From Pseudomonadota bacterium (GTDB taxonomy: Bacteria > Pseudomonadota > Alphaproteobacteria > Rhizobiales > Pleomorphomonadaceae): 40,438 bases of DNA. The DNA lies in NCBI GenBank assembly GCA_018262505.1, contig JAGSYV010000068.1:1-40438 (forward strand), written 5' to 3'. Of the stretch, positions 33,963 to 40,438 are shown in pieces. The stretch's first letter is position 1; every line of letters starts with the position of its first letter. Both the position numbers and the translations under genes were made by a program. The notes beneath the pieces are model-generated. The model was not told the origin of the DNA. It saw nothing but the letters and a program-made list of their open reading frames with translations, and did no database searches.

Positions 33963-34093
33963 CAAGGATTGTCCGGTCGATCTTGTGCGAGGCTGGGGGG
34001 AAGACGGTGCGGCGCGACACGCAGATGGTGCCGGCCGCCTTCATGAGCGCCTTGCCGGCGTCCCAGCCTTTCCAACCGCGTCGGCAATGCGTT

Positions 34094-34627
34094 TCAGTTC
34101 GTCGAGAAGGTCTGAACGCGGGGCTCGTCCTTGGCATAGTCGGCGCTCAGGCTCAGAATGTCGCGAAGCTTTTGATAGAACCGCGCTTCCGAGGCCCGGA
34201 TGTCGCGAATGCGTTCGATCAGCTCGTCGAAGTAGTCGGCGCGCGCGTCCTTCAGCTTGGCGTCGTCGATGGCAAAGCCCTTGACGAGATAGTCCTTCAG
34301 CACACTGCCGGCCCAGCGCCGGAACTGCACGCCACGCGGCGAGCGCACACGGAAGCCGGCGGCGAGAATCGCATTGAGCCGGTAGTGATCGACCTGATAG
34401 GTCTTCCCATCGGCGGCAGTTGTTGCATGATTTGCAACAACTGCTTCTTCCCGCAATTCCCCCGCTTCCAACACGGCCTTGATGTGCCGGGAAATGACGG
34501 ATTTGTCTCGGTCGAACAGGTCGGCCATCTGGTTCAGGCTCAGCCATACCATGCCGTCGACCGCGCGTAGCTGGATCGTCGCCTGTCCGTCCTCCGTGGC
34601 GTAGAGGATGATCTCGCCCGCGCTCAT
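34094..34627 (-). CDS. RhuM-family protein, C-terminally truncated
   Basis: The 177 residues match the first half of RhuM/virulence-protein homologues: ILYATEDGQATIQL, VWLSLNQMADLFDRDKSVIS, YRLNAILAAGFRVRSPRG, VQFRRWAGSVLKDYLVKGFA and DYFDELIERIRDIRASEARF. Usual members are about 330 residues. Here the frame ends at RVQTFSTN just where the second half (TFFATVQNK and onward) should begin, and no frame downstream continues it. RhuM proteins occur on islands and often beside restriction systems; their function is unknown. The gene sits between two copies of a direct repeat, so it looks like an insertion into the dsbD/pmrA divergent promoter. Confidence 0.75.
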   Translation of the reverse strand: MSAGEIILYATEDGQATIQLRAVDGMVWLSLNQMADLFDRDKSVISRHIKAVLEAGELREEAVVANHATTAADGKTYQVDHYRLNAILAAGFRVRSPRGVQFRRWAGSVLKDYLVKGFAIDDAKLKDARADYFDELIERIRDIRASEARFYQKLRDILSLSADYAKDEPRVQTFSTN

Positions 34628-34800
34628 GCCGCAGCTCCCACATTGTCCGCGTCGTCGGAGGGCATGCGATGGGTGCGATTATGATACTGCGGGTATGCGG
34701 TCATCTGTCTCAAACGCCGGTCGGAATCAGCAGCTGAAACGCAACTTAGCATGGGCGCCGAATGAGGAAAGAACGCAACTCGGCCCCAGTGTTCGATGCC

Positions 34801-34857
34801 GATTCCGCTGGACAAGGCGCAGTGTGTCGCCCGACCTTAAGCCAGCCTTAAGGCTGG
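34801..34857. repeat. Direct repeat B (with PmrA box), next to the response regulator
   Basis: Second copy of the 57-bp repeat, with differences at 5 positions from 33906-33962, four of them in the middle and one near the end. The PmrA box is unchanged, which suggests that it is under selection in both copies. Confidence 0.9.
34836..34852. promoter_or_regulatory. PmrA-type box upstream of the response regulator
   Basis: CTTAAG-CCAGC-CTTAAG, identical to the box upstream of dsbD and 47 bp before the response-regulator ATG. This position fits autoregulation. Confidence 0.8.
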
Positions 34858-34898
34858 CGGGGTCCATCGGGCCAATGCGATTGGCGGGGAAGGGTAGG

Positions 34899-35561
34899 AT
34901 GCGTGTCTTGGTGGTCGAGGACGACCCGGTGCTGGCTGACGGGCTGAAGGTGGGGCTGGGGCTTTCGGGCTCGACGGTCGACGTGGTGTTCACGGCGGCC
35001 GATGCCCGCGCCGCGCTCGCGGCCACGCGGTTCGACGCGGTGGTGCTCGATCGCATGCTGCCCGATGGCGCCGGCCTCGACATTCTCGCCGACCTCCGGC
35101 GACAGGGCGATGCGACGCCGGTGCTGATGCTCACCGCCCTCGATGAGGCGACCGACCGGGTGGCCGGCCTCGATGCCGGCGCCGACGACTATCTCGGCAA
35201 GCCTTTCGACCTCGACGAACTGGCGGCGCGGCTGCGCGCCATCGCCCGTCGCCGCGAGGGACGATCGGGGCCGCTGCTGGAAGCGGCCGGCATCGTGCTC
35301 GACCCGGCCACCTCCATCGTCACGGTGGGCGACAAGGCGGTGTCGCTGTCGCGGCGGGAATTCGCGGTGCTCATGGCGCTGATGGAGTGGCCCGGCGTCA
35401 TCCGTTCGCGCGGCGAGCTGGAGAATCGGCTCTATGGCTGGCAGGAGGAGGTGGAGAGCAATGCCGTCGAGGTGCACATCCACAACCTGCGCGCCAAGGT
35501 CGGCCGCGCGGCGATCGAGACGGTGCGGGGGCTTGGCTACCGGCTGAGGAACGGGCCATGA
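34899..35561 (+). CDS. PmrA/QseB-type response regulator
   Basis: The 220 residues form a receiver domain (VLVVEDDPVLADGL, phosphorylation site Asp51 in AVVLDRMLPDGAG, Lys101 in YLGKPF) and an OmpR-type winged helix (VSLSRREFAVLMALMEWPG, ENRLYGWQEEVESNAVEVHI). The LYGW and EVESNAVEVHIHNLR residues are typical of the PmrA/QseB/TctD subgroup, which binds CTTAAG-N5-CTTAAG direct repeats such as the one upstream. The ATG at 34899 follows a ribosome site (GAAGGG). The stop overlaps the kinase start (ATGA). Confidence 0.92.
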   Translation: MRVLVVEDDPVLADGLKVGLGLSGSTVDVVFTAADARAALAATRFDAVVLDRMLPDGAGLDILADLRRQGDATPVLMLTALDEATDRVAGLDAGADDYLGKPFDLDELAARLRAIARRREGRSGPLLEAAGIVLDPATSIVTVGDKAVSLSRREFAVLMALMEWPGVIRSRGELENRLYGWQEEVESNAVEVHIHNLRAKVGRAAIETVRGLGYRLRNGP

Positions 35562-36808
35562 CCTCGCTGCGCCGCCGCCTGTTCCTGCTGCTGATTTCCG
35601 CCACCGCCGCCATCTGGGTGTGCGCGGTCGGCTGGATCTACTTCGAGAGCCGCGCCGATCTGGAGCACGTGCTCGACACCCGCCTGCAGGAGGCGGCGCG
35701 CATGGTTCATTCCATGGTGGCAAGCTCCAACCTGGAGACGGCCGGCGTTGCCGCCGCCACGGCGGCCGATTTCACCTATAACCGGCAATTGTCCTGCCAG
35801 GTCTGGTCGCTGAGCGGCCGGTTGCTCGCCCGCTCCGGCGGCGCGCCCGAGGGCAGTCTGGCCGAGGAACTGGAAGGCTTTTCCGACCGCCAGGTGAACG
35901 GCGAGGCGTGGCGCGTCTACACCGTCGTCGATCTCGTGCACGGCGTACGCGTGGCGGTGGGCGACCGGATCGGCCTGCGCGCCCGGCTGGTGCGCGACCT
36001 GATCGTCGGCCTCGTCGGGCCGGCCCTCATGACGGTGCCGCTGCTCGGCCTGATGATCTGGGCCAGCCTTGGCCGGGGGCTGGCGCCGCTCCGCCGGATC
36101 GCCGGCGAGATCGCCGGTCGGAACGGCGACGATGTCAGCCCGGTGGCCGGCGAGGGGGCGCCCGACGAGGTGCGGCCGCTGGTCGATGCGCTGAACGGCC
36201 TGTTCGCCAAGGTGGAGGCGGCGCGCCGGCACGAGAAGGAGATGACCGCCTTCGCCGCCCACGAACTCAGGACGCCGCTCGCCGGCCTGAAGACCCAGGC
36301 GCAGGTGGCGCTGGCGCTGGCGCGGCTGGAGGCGCTGCCGGACGTCGAGCCCGACGGCGGCACGCTTGTCGTTGGCGCCCTGGTGCGCGAAGTGGTGACC
36401 GGCTTGCCGCGCCGGCCGGACATCGCCGTGACGATCGACGCGGCGCTCGACGGGCTGGAGATGCAGGCCGATCGCGACAGCCTCTACCTCGTCGTCCGCA
36501 ACCTGCAGGAAAACGCCGCCGAACACATGCGTCCGCCCGGCCGCATCGCCTGGTCGGCGTTGCCGGATGGCGTCGGCTTTGCCATCGAGGACGACGGTCC
36601 CGGCATCCCGGAGGACGAACTGCCGGAGGTCACCCGCCGGTTCTTTCGCGGCCGCACCCGGAGCGGGTCGGGCAGCGGTCTCGGTCTGACGATCGCCGAG
36701 CTTGCCGCCCGGCGCGTGGGGGCGAGACTGATCTTCGCCAACCGGACCGAGGCGCGCGGCCTCAGGGTGGAAATCCGCCTGCCGTTGAAGCCGGCGGCGC
36801 TGTCATGA
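35558..36808 (+). CDS. QseC/PmrB-type sensor kinase with shortened dimerisation domain
   Basis: The 416 residues have TM1 at about 7-29, a periplasmic domain, TM2 at about 147-170, HAMP, His235 in FAAHELRTPLAGLKTQAQV, and an ATPase domain (VVRNLQENAAEHM, EDDGPGIPEDEL, GSGSGLGLTIAELA). In QseC the conserved histidine is about 50 residues from the end of the second dimerisation helix (LLTLSRLD). Here QAQVAL runs directly into ALARLEALPD after about 18 residues, so some 30 residues, the whole second helix, are missing in frame. The junction is a GCGCTG tandem (36307-36322), typical of slippage or recombination. Kinase function is therefore doubtful although the frame is open. Confidence 0.88.
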   Translation: MTSLRRRLFLLLISATAAIWVCAVGWIYFESRADLEHVLDTRLQEAARMVHSMVASSNLETAGVAAATAADFTYNRQLSCQVWSLSGRLLARSGGAPEGSLAEELEGFSDRQVNGEAWRVYTVVDLVHGVRVAVGDRIGLRARLVRDLIVGLVGPALMTVPLLGLMIWASLGRGLAPLRRIAGEIAGRNGDDVSPVAGEGAPDEVRPLVDALNGLFAKVEAARRHEKEMTAFAAHELRTPLAGLKTQAQVALALARLEALPDVEPDGGTLVVGALVREVVTGLPRRPDIAVTIDAALDGLEMQADRDSLYLVVRNLQENAAEHMRPPGRIAWSALPDGVGFAIEDDGPGIPEDELPEVTRRFFRGRTRSGSGSGLGLTIAELAARRVGARLIFANRTEARGLRVEIRLPLKPAALS

Positions 36809-36935
36809 GAAATCCGATCGCCGCGCAGGGCTGTCTGCGCCGCTTTGGCGCCGGTCATCGATCGAGATGGCGGTCGGCCATCAAGGCCCCCATCGGAGGC
36901 CTTGAATCGTGGACAATGGGACCTGCAAACAAGGC

Positions 36936-37310
36936 TTACTTCTTCGGGACGGGTCCATATCCGAAAGTGAAACTGGATCCGAATTTGCGGTATATGAGTA
37001 CCTTGCGCCCTGAATCCGGCAGTCCCTTGAATATGAAGCCATCTACCTGTCCAGACGCCAGACGACTTACCTTGTACCCTTTGTAGTCGCTAGGGCAGTC
37101 TGTCTTCGGTCCGATCATGACAACTTTTGGCGGCGCGCGTTTCCTGGTTTGGAACACCGGTTGTTCGTACTTTGCATCGGACAATATTTGGCACTGCCCG
37201 CTGCCGACCGGCACATAACCGAAACCACCGCTCGAGTTGGCGGATTCCGCGGCGAAAACACCGCTTGTGGCGCTCAGAAAAAGGATATTTGCGATAATAA
37301 GAACTTTCAT
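36936..37310 (-). CDS. Small secreted protein, unrecognised
   Basis: The 124 residues start with a clear Sec signal peptide (MKVLIIANILFLSATSGVFA, then AES). The mature part has two cysteines (SGQCQILSD and KTDCPSDYKG) that could form a disulfide, and ends YGPVPKK. No known domain is recognised. It is more AT-rich than the surrounding operons and stands alone, so it may have been acquired. It converges with the sensor kinase gene. Confidence 0.65.
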   Translation of the reverse strand: MKVLIIANILFLSATSGVFAAESANSSGGFGYVPVGSGQCQILSDAKYEQPVFQTRKRAPPKVVMIGPKTDCPSDYKGYKVSRLASGQVDGFIFKGLPDSGRKVLIYRKFGSSFTFGYGPVPKK

Positions 37311-37755
37311 TACTTATTCCTGGTTGTTAGTATATTTTCTTATATCGCGCTGATGTGCCGACGCCAAAGTCAATTATGCGTGAGTAGTCTTGGTGGTGCG
37401 AAAAGTAGATTTCCTCTCAAATGGCGATGATGCCACCGGAAAAGCTATCGCTCTGTCTTGGACGACTTTGTGGCGGCCGGTTCATATCTGGGGATGCGTT
37501 CCGAGCGGCGCTTCTGTAGCCGAAATCGGATTCGTAATATGGCTCGTTCGAGTTGCCGTCGGTATTCGGGCCTGCCGTTCCTTCGGTGCGCCTCTGTCAG
37601 TTTGCCCGCCTTGAATTCACTGGCGGCTCAACGATCTGACTGAGCCGCCATGTTGTGAAACTGCGAAAGGAGGGCGAAAGCTCAATTTTCGCTTCAGGCG
37701 CTGTGGTTTCTTCCCAATTCCCGGATCGGCGCTCTAGGCTCTCGTTTTGGAAGCA
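37311..37755. other. Intergenic region upstream of the small secreted protein
   Basis: In these 445 bp I see no convincing gene; short frames at 37390-37643 carry no domain. It contains the promoter of the minus-strand secreted protein at its left end and a strong hairpin at 37621-37650. Confidence 0.45.
37621..37650. terminator. Strong hairpin, probable terminator of the nucleotidyltransferase gene
   Basis: TGGCGGCTCA and TGAGCCGCCA form a perfect 10-bp stem around a 10-base loop. It lies 106 bp past the stop of the minus-strand nucleotidyltransferase gene. No long T tract follows on that strand. Confidence 0.5.
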
Positions 37756-38571
37756 TCATCTTGTCGATCCGCGTTTCGCTTCGGTTGGCGAATGCTCTAG
37801 AAACTCGAAAAGGCCTTGCGGCATACCTTCGACCTTGGTCCGTGGAGGATCGTCGGTCCGGAGGTCCAGATAGAGGTTGGTGGATGCGATCAGGGCGGCC
37901 TTGATTGCCGCAACCTCGTGGTGAGCGATCGTTGCCACCAATCGTTCCGTCCCATTGGGTCCGAAGGCTTCGATGCGTCTCACCCCCCGTTGCGGACGTT
38001 TCGCCCTGCGGTGGAGCATCGGGCCGAGAACCTGCTCTCGAAAAAAGGCCAGCATGCCCATGGCTTCGTATAATTCACCCCGCAAGGCTCTGGCGGCTCC
38101 ATAGTGCAACCAGATCCAAGCGCGCGCTTCGAACCAGTCCGGATCCAGGTTCGGCCAACGGATGTCCGCCTTATCCAGTCTCGCTTCGACCGCCGCCTGA
38201 TCGCGCGACCAGAGGACGAGCGGCCGCTCGATGCGCCGATCGAGGTCGGACGTGGTGACGAACTTCAAGTCGATGTGCAGAAGGTCGGGTCCATAGAGAC
38301 AGATCAGAAGGCGGGGCTCCCCGACGTGTTCGCCGGTAAACGCACTCAGCAAAGGCCCGAGGCGGCGCGCGATTTCCATCCTGTCGGCAAGGACTTCGCA
38401 ATATGAATTCTCGTCCACGACGACGACGAAGTCGAGATCGGAAAACTCGTCCATGCCGCCATGGATCATGGAGCCGCCGCCAAGCAACGAATGAATGCGA
38501 GGATCCTGGGGAAGAATGTCGAGAGCCTTCTCCAGGAAGGCCCGATGACATGCGGGAAGGATGCTGGTCAT
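37756..38571 (-). CDS. Nucleotidyltransferase-fold protein
   Basis: The 271 residues carry the nucleotidyltransferase signature GGGSMIHGGMDEFSDLDFVV, that is GS-x-G-x-D-x-SDxD with both metal aspartates, near residue 32. A helical second half follows. The family includes aminoglycoside and lincosamide nucleotidyltransferases, but this overall shape is shared with many uncharacterised proteins and I cannot assign a substrate. The ATG at 38571 (MTSILPACHRAFLEKALDIL) is preferred over one 12 bp upstream. No toxin or HEPN partner lies next to it. Confidence 0.8.
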   Translation of the reverse strand: MTSILPACHRAFLEKALDILPQDPRIHSLLGGGSMIHGGMDEFSDLDFVVVVDENSYCEVLADRMEIARRLGPLLSAFTGEHVGEPRLLICLYGPDLLHIDLKFVTTSDLDRRIERPLVLWSRDQAAVEARLDKADIRWPNLDPDWFEARAWIWLHYGAARALRGELYEAMGMLAFFREQVLGPMLHRRAKRPQRGVRRIEAFGPNGTERLVATIAHHEVAAIKAALIASTNLYLDLRTDDPPRTKVEGMPQGLFEFLEHSPTEAKRGSTR

Positions 38572-38776
38572 ATCGCTCTCCAAGCCAGCACCTCAGGATA
38601 TAGGAGAAGATACCGTTCTAGCAACTTGCCCGCCCATGCCGGGCATTGCCACTGCGCTTGCGGCGGGGGCTATCCTCGACAGCTTGGAGCATCGCCTCCA
38701 CCAGCCTTTACGATCGCCTTGGCGGGGAAGACGAACAGGTTGCGCACGCCGCCGGTGCCGCGATGCCGCGGAGACC

Positions 38777-39094
38777 CTATTGGAGCGGAGAGAATGTTTC
38801 GGGAGCCAGCAACGTCGTTTCGACCGAGGCGAAGGTGGAAAAATCAAATCCCGCCATATCGGCCTTGAACAGATCGCTCGCCATATAGTGCCCGCCCACT
38901 TGCACGGGGTCGGATTCCTCCGGGTAGGCGACGAGTGCGACGACCTTCGTCGGGTCGCTCGGAACGGAAAAGACGCCATGCGTGGTGATGCCGAAGGCCT
39001 TGAGGCTTTCGATATGCTTGATCCAGATGGCGCGGTAGGTTTCGGCCGCCTTGGCCGATTTCAGCGTGTAGGTGCGCAGTTCGTAAATGGTCAT
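38777..39094 (-). CDS. NIPSNAP-family protein
   Basis: The 105 residues have the characteristic start MTIYELRTYTLKSAKAAETY and one dimeric alpha/beta-barrel repeat, the size of bacterial NIPSNAP proteins. Biochemical function is unknown. It follows the nitronate monooxygenase gene by 13 bp on the same strand, so the two form an operon. Together they suggest breakdown or detoxification of an organic compound under control of the divergent TetR regulator. Confidence 0.88.
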   Translation of the reverse strand: MTIYELRTYTLKSAKAAETYRAIWIKHIESLKAFGITTHGVFSVPSDPTKVVALVAYPEESDPVQVGGHYMASDLFKADMAGFDFSTFASVETTLLAPETFSPLQ

Positions 39095-39107
39095 GGTGTC
39101 GTTTCCT

Positions 39108-40055
39108 TCAGGCGGCGATCTTCTGATAGCCGGCGATCAGCTCCCGCATGATGGCGTCGGCCGGTGCGATGGTCTTCAGCAATCCGAGGTTCTGGCCGAC
39201 GACGACGCTGCCGTTCACGGTGTCTCCCTCGACGGCCGCCTTGCGCAATACACCACGGCCGATCTCACGGATGCGCACCGAGGCTTCCTCCGGTGGGAGT
39301 TCGCGTTCGATACGGTGCATCTCGTCGGTCAGCGGGTTGCGGATGCCGCGCACGCCATCGCCAGCATCGACGCCGGTCAGCACCGTATCGCCCTCGGAGG
39401 CGGCGACGATGGCGGTCTTGTAATTGGCGTGGATGGGGCATTCCTGGGCCACCAGGAAGGCGCTGCCCACCTCGACGCCCAGCGCGCCCAGCATGAAGGA
39501 GGCGGCGACGCCGCGCCGGTCGGCGACGCCGCTGGAGTTGATCACCGGGATGGACACCGCGTCGACCACCTGCGGGATCAGCGAGAAGGTGCCGGTGAAG
39601 CCGAAGATGTGGCCGCCGCCGTCGCAGCCTTTCACCGCCACGAAGTCGACGCCGGCTTCCTCGTAGATCTTCGCTTCGGAAACTGTAGACGCTTTGCCGA
39701 TGACAATGACGCCATGGCGCTTCAGCGCTTCGACATAGAGGGGCAATGTGTGGAAGAAGTCGGGGAAGGTTTCGATCTCGATCACCGGGACCCGTTCGCG
39801 CAGCGCGATGGCCATCAGCTTGTCGGCGTCGGGCAGGCAGGTGATGATGTTCATGCCGAAAGGCGCGGCGGTGAGAGCCCGCGCCGCGCGGATTTCAGCT
39901 TCCACGACGGCTGGCGGGCAAAAGCCGAGGCCCATGATGCCGAGGCCGCCGGCATTTGAAACGGCGGCTGCCAGCCGGCTGTCGGAGGCCCAGGCCATCG
40001 GTCCCTGCAGGATCGGATAGCGGATGCCGAGCTTGTCGCAGATAATGTTGCCCAT
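39108..40055 (-). CDS. Nitronate monooxygenase / 2-nitropropane dioxygenase-like flavoprotein
   Basis: A 315-residue TIM-barrel flavoprotein with the FMN-binding features of the NMO/FabK family: YPILQGPMAWASDSRLAAAV, NAGGLGIMG, CDGGGHIFG, INSSGVADRRGVAASFMLGA. It oxidises alkyl nitronates or reduces related substrates; the true substrate is open. The ATG at 40055 (MGNIICDKLGIRYP) follows AGGAG by a normal distance and is preferred to an in-frame ATG at 40088. Confidence 0.9.
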   Translation of the reverse strand: MGNIICDKLGIRYPILQGPMAWASDSRLAAAVSNAGGLGIMGLGFCPPAVVEAEIRAARALTAAPFGMNIITCLPDADKLMAIALRERVPVIEIETFPDFFHTLPLYVEALKRHGVIVIGKASTVSEAKIYEEAGVDFVAVKGCDGGGHIFGFTGTFSLIPQVVDAVSIPVINSSGVADRRGVAASFMLGALGVEVGSAFLVAQECPIHANYKTAIVAASEGDTVLTGVDAGDGVRGIRNPLTDEMHRIERELPPEEASVRIREIGRGVLRKAAVEGDTVNGSVVVGQNLGLLKTIAPADAIMRELIAGYQKIAA

Positions 40056-40094
40056 GATGTTCTCCTGTCCGTGCCGGCGGTGGCGCATGCCAAT

Positions 40095-40110
40095 GGACCC
40101 TTGTGGGTCC
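40095..40110. other. Short perfect hairpin in the divergent promoter
   Basis: GGACCC-TTGT-GGGTCC lies between the nitronate monooxygenase start and the first TetR operator-like site. It could be another protein-binding site or a structure in the 5' leader. Confidence 0.3.
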
Positions 40111-40123
40111 GTTCCGGATTAAA

Positions 40124-40135
40124 TACCGAACGGTA
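40124..40135. promoter_or_regulatory. TetR operator-like palindrome 1
   Basis: TACCGAACGGTA is a 12-bp palindrome (TACCG/CGGTA around AA) in the gap between the nitronate monooxygenase gene and the divergent tetR-type gene. TetR-family repressors commonly bind such sites. Confidence 0.6.
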
Positions 40136-40187
40136 CAGTTTTATTTTGCCCAGGGGGAAGCTAGGGATATTATCCGAACAGGTCAAC

Positions 40188-40199
40188 AACTGAACGGTT
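40188..40199. promoter_or_regulatory. TetR operator-like palindrome 2
   Basis: AACTGAACGGTT matches site 1 at 9 of 12 positions and lies 22-34 bp before the tetR start, depending on which ATG is used. The two sites share the core GAACGGT. Confidence 0.5.
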
Positions 40200-40220
40200 A
40201 CGTTCAATAACGAATGCGAG

Positions 40221-40438
40221 ATGAGGTCGGGTATGGCGGGCGCGGGGGGCGACAAGGTGCGGACAAGGGGCGCGCGCACGGTGGAGCGCATCTTCGAGGC
40301 GGCGCGCCGGCTTTTTCTCAGCCGGGGATTTTCGGAAACCTCGATGGAGGCGATCGCCCAGGAGGCCGGCGTCAGCAAGGCGACGCTCTATTCCCATTAT
40401 GGCAGCCGGGACGAGCTGTTCGCGGCGGTGATCTGGGC
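40221..40438 (+). CDS. TetR-family transcriptional regulator (3' end outside window)
   Basis: The frame runs off the window after about 72 codons. It shows the TetR DNA-binding domain: VERIFEAARRLFLSRGFSET, SMEAIAQEAGVSKATLYSHY and GSRDELFAAVI. ATGs at 40221 and 40233 are both possible starts. It is divergent from the nitronate monooxygenase and NIPSNAP operon with two operator-like sites in between, so it most likely represses that operon and itself. Confidence 0.88.
   Translation, partial: MRSGMAGAGGDKVRTRGARTVERIFEAARRLFLSRGFSETSMEAIAQEAGVSKATLYSHYGSRDELFAAVIW

Noticed and set aside
31766..36526. Long frames opposite the dsb operon and the kinase (31766-32944, 35537-36526)
   Set aside because: Antisense shadows of recognisable genes.
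1..40438. CRISPR arrays, tRNA or rRNA genes, complete insertion sequences, integrases
   Set aside because: I saw no regularly spaced repeats, no cloverleaf-type sequence, and no transposase or recombinase gene in the window.

Overview
The window reads as chromosomal DNA of a GC-rich alphaproteobacterium, probably in the Hyphomicrobiales. This is inferred from gene style: Kup, KdpDE-like and QseBC/PmrAB-like regulators, tandem DUF805 proteins and Rhizobiales-type dispersed palindromes. No rRNA or tRNA marker is present to fix the taxon. Most of the sequence is compact and GC-rich. Clear low-GC, gene-poor or mosaic stretches lie at about 16.25-19.78 kb, 24.6-26.5 kb and 36.9-37.7 kb.

Layout. 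0-5 kb: the 3' end of an ABC-F ATPase gene, a membrane GGDEF-EAL protein and the Kup potassium transporter. 5.2-6.0 kb: a small antitoxin-like gene overlapping a fic toxin gene that carries a frameshift. 6.0-13.5 kb: a complete, tightly overlapped arnBCADTEF operon on the minus strand, which makes and transfers 4-amino-4-deoxy-L-arabinose to lipid A. 13.7-13.9 kb: two large inverted repeats. 13.9-16.25 kb: a KdpD-like kinase lacking the usual N-terminal half, plus a KdpE-like regulator. 16.7-19.4 kb: one 889-residue gene joining an HsdR-type nuclease domain, a P-loop NTPase and an S1 RNA-binding domain, a likely single-gene defence system. A possible mini transcription unit lies beside it and points the other way. 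19.8-24.3 kb: an anion permease, an EamA exporter with a divergent Lrp-type regulator, and two tandem DUF805 proteins. 24.3-26.5 kb: decayed remnants (a HAMP/chemoreceptor tail and an L,D-transpeptidase tail) and an unknown ORF. 26.6-29.9 kb: an ArsP-like permease, an ArsD-like chaperone missing one conserved Cys, an MFS transporter and a MoaF-like protein.

29.9-36.8 kb: an ECF sigma factor of SigZ type, then a dsbD, dsbG/scsC-like and L,D-transpeptidase operon, then a QseBC/PmrAB-type two-component system. The dsb operon and the regulator diverge. Each carries a perfect CTTAAG-N5-CTTAAG element, the PmrA box. The two boxes lie inside a 57-bp imperfect direct repeat that flanks a truncated rhuM gene. 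The sensor kinase lacks about 30 residues, the second helix of its dimerisation domain, and dsbD is frameshifted. 36.9-40.4 kb: a small secreted protein, a nucleotidyltransferase, a NIPSNAP protein, a nitronate monooxygenase and a divergent TetR regulator with two operator-like sites.

How the genes work together. Much of the window concerns the envelope: Ara4N lipid A modification, a PmrA-type regulator, and periplasmic thiol reduction linked to a single-cysteine L,D-transpeptidase. Interspersed are defence or toxin genes (HsdR-NTPase-S1, Fic, RhuM), several damaged. The frameshifts in fic and dsbD and the kinase deletion could be real decay or sequence error, and they set the main uncertainty.
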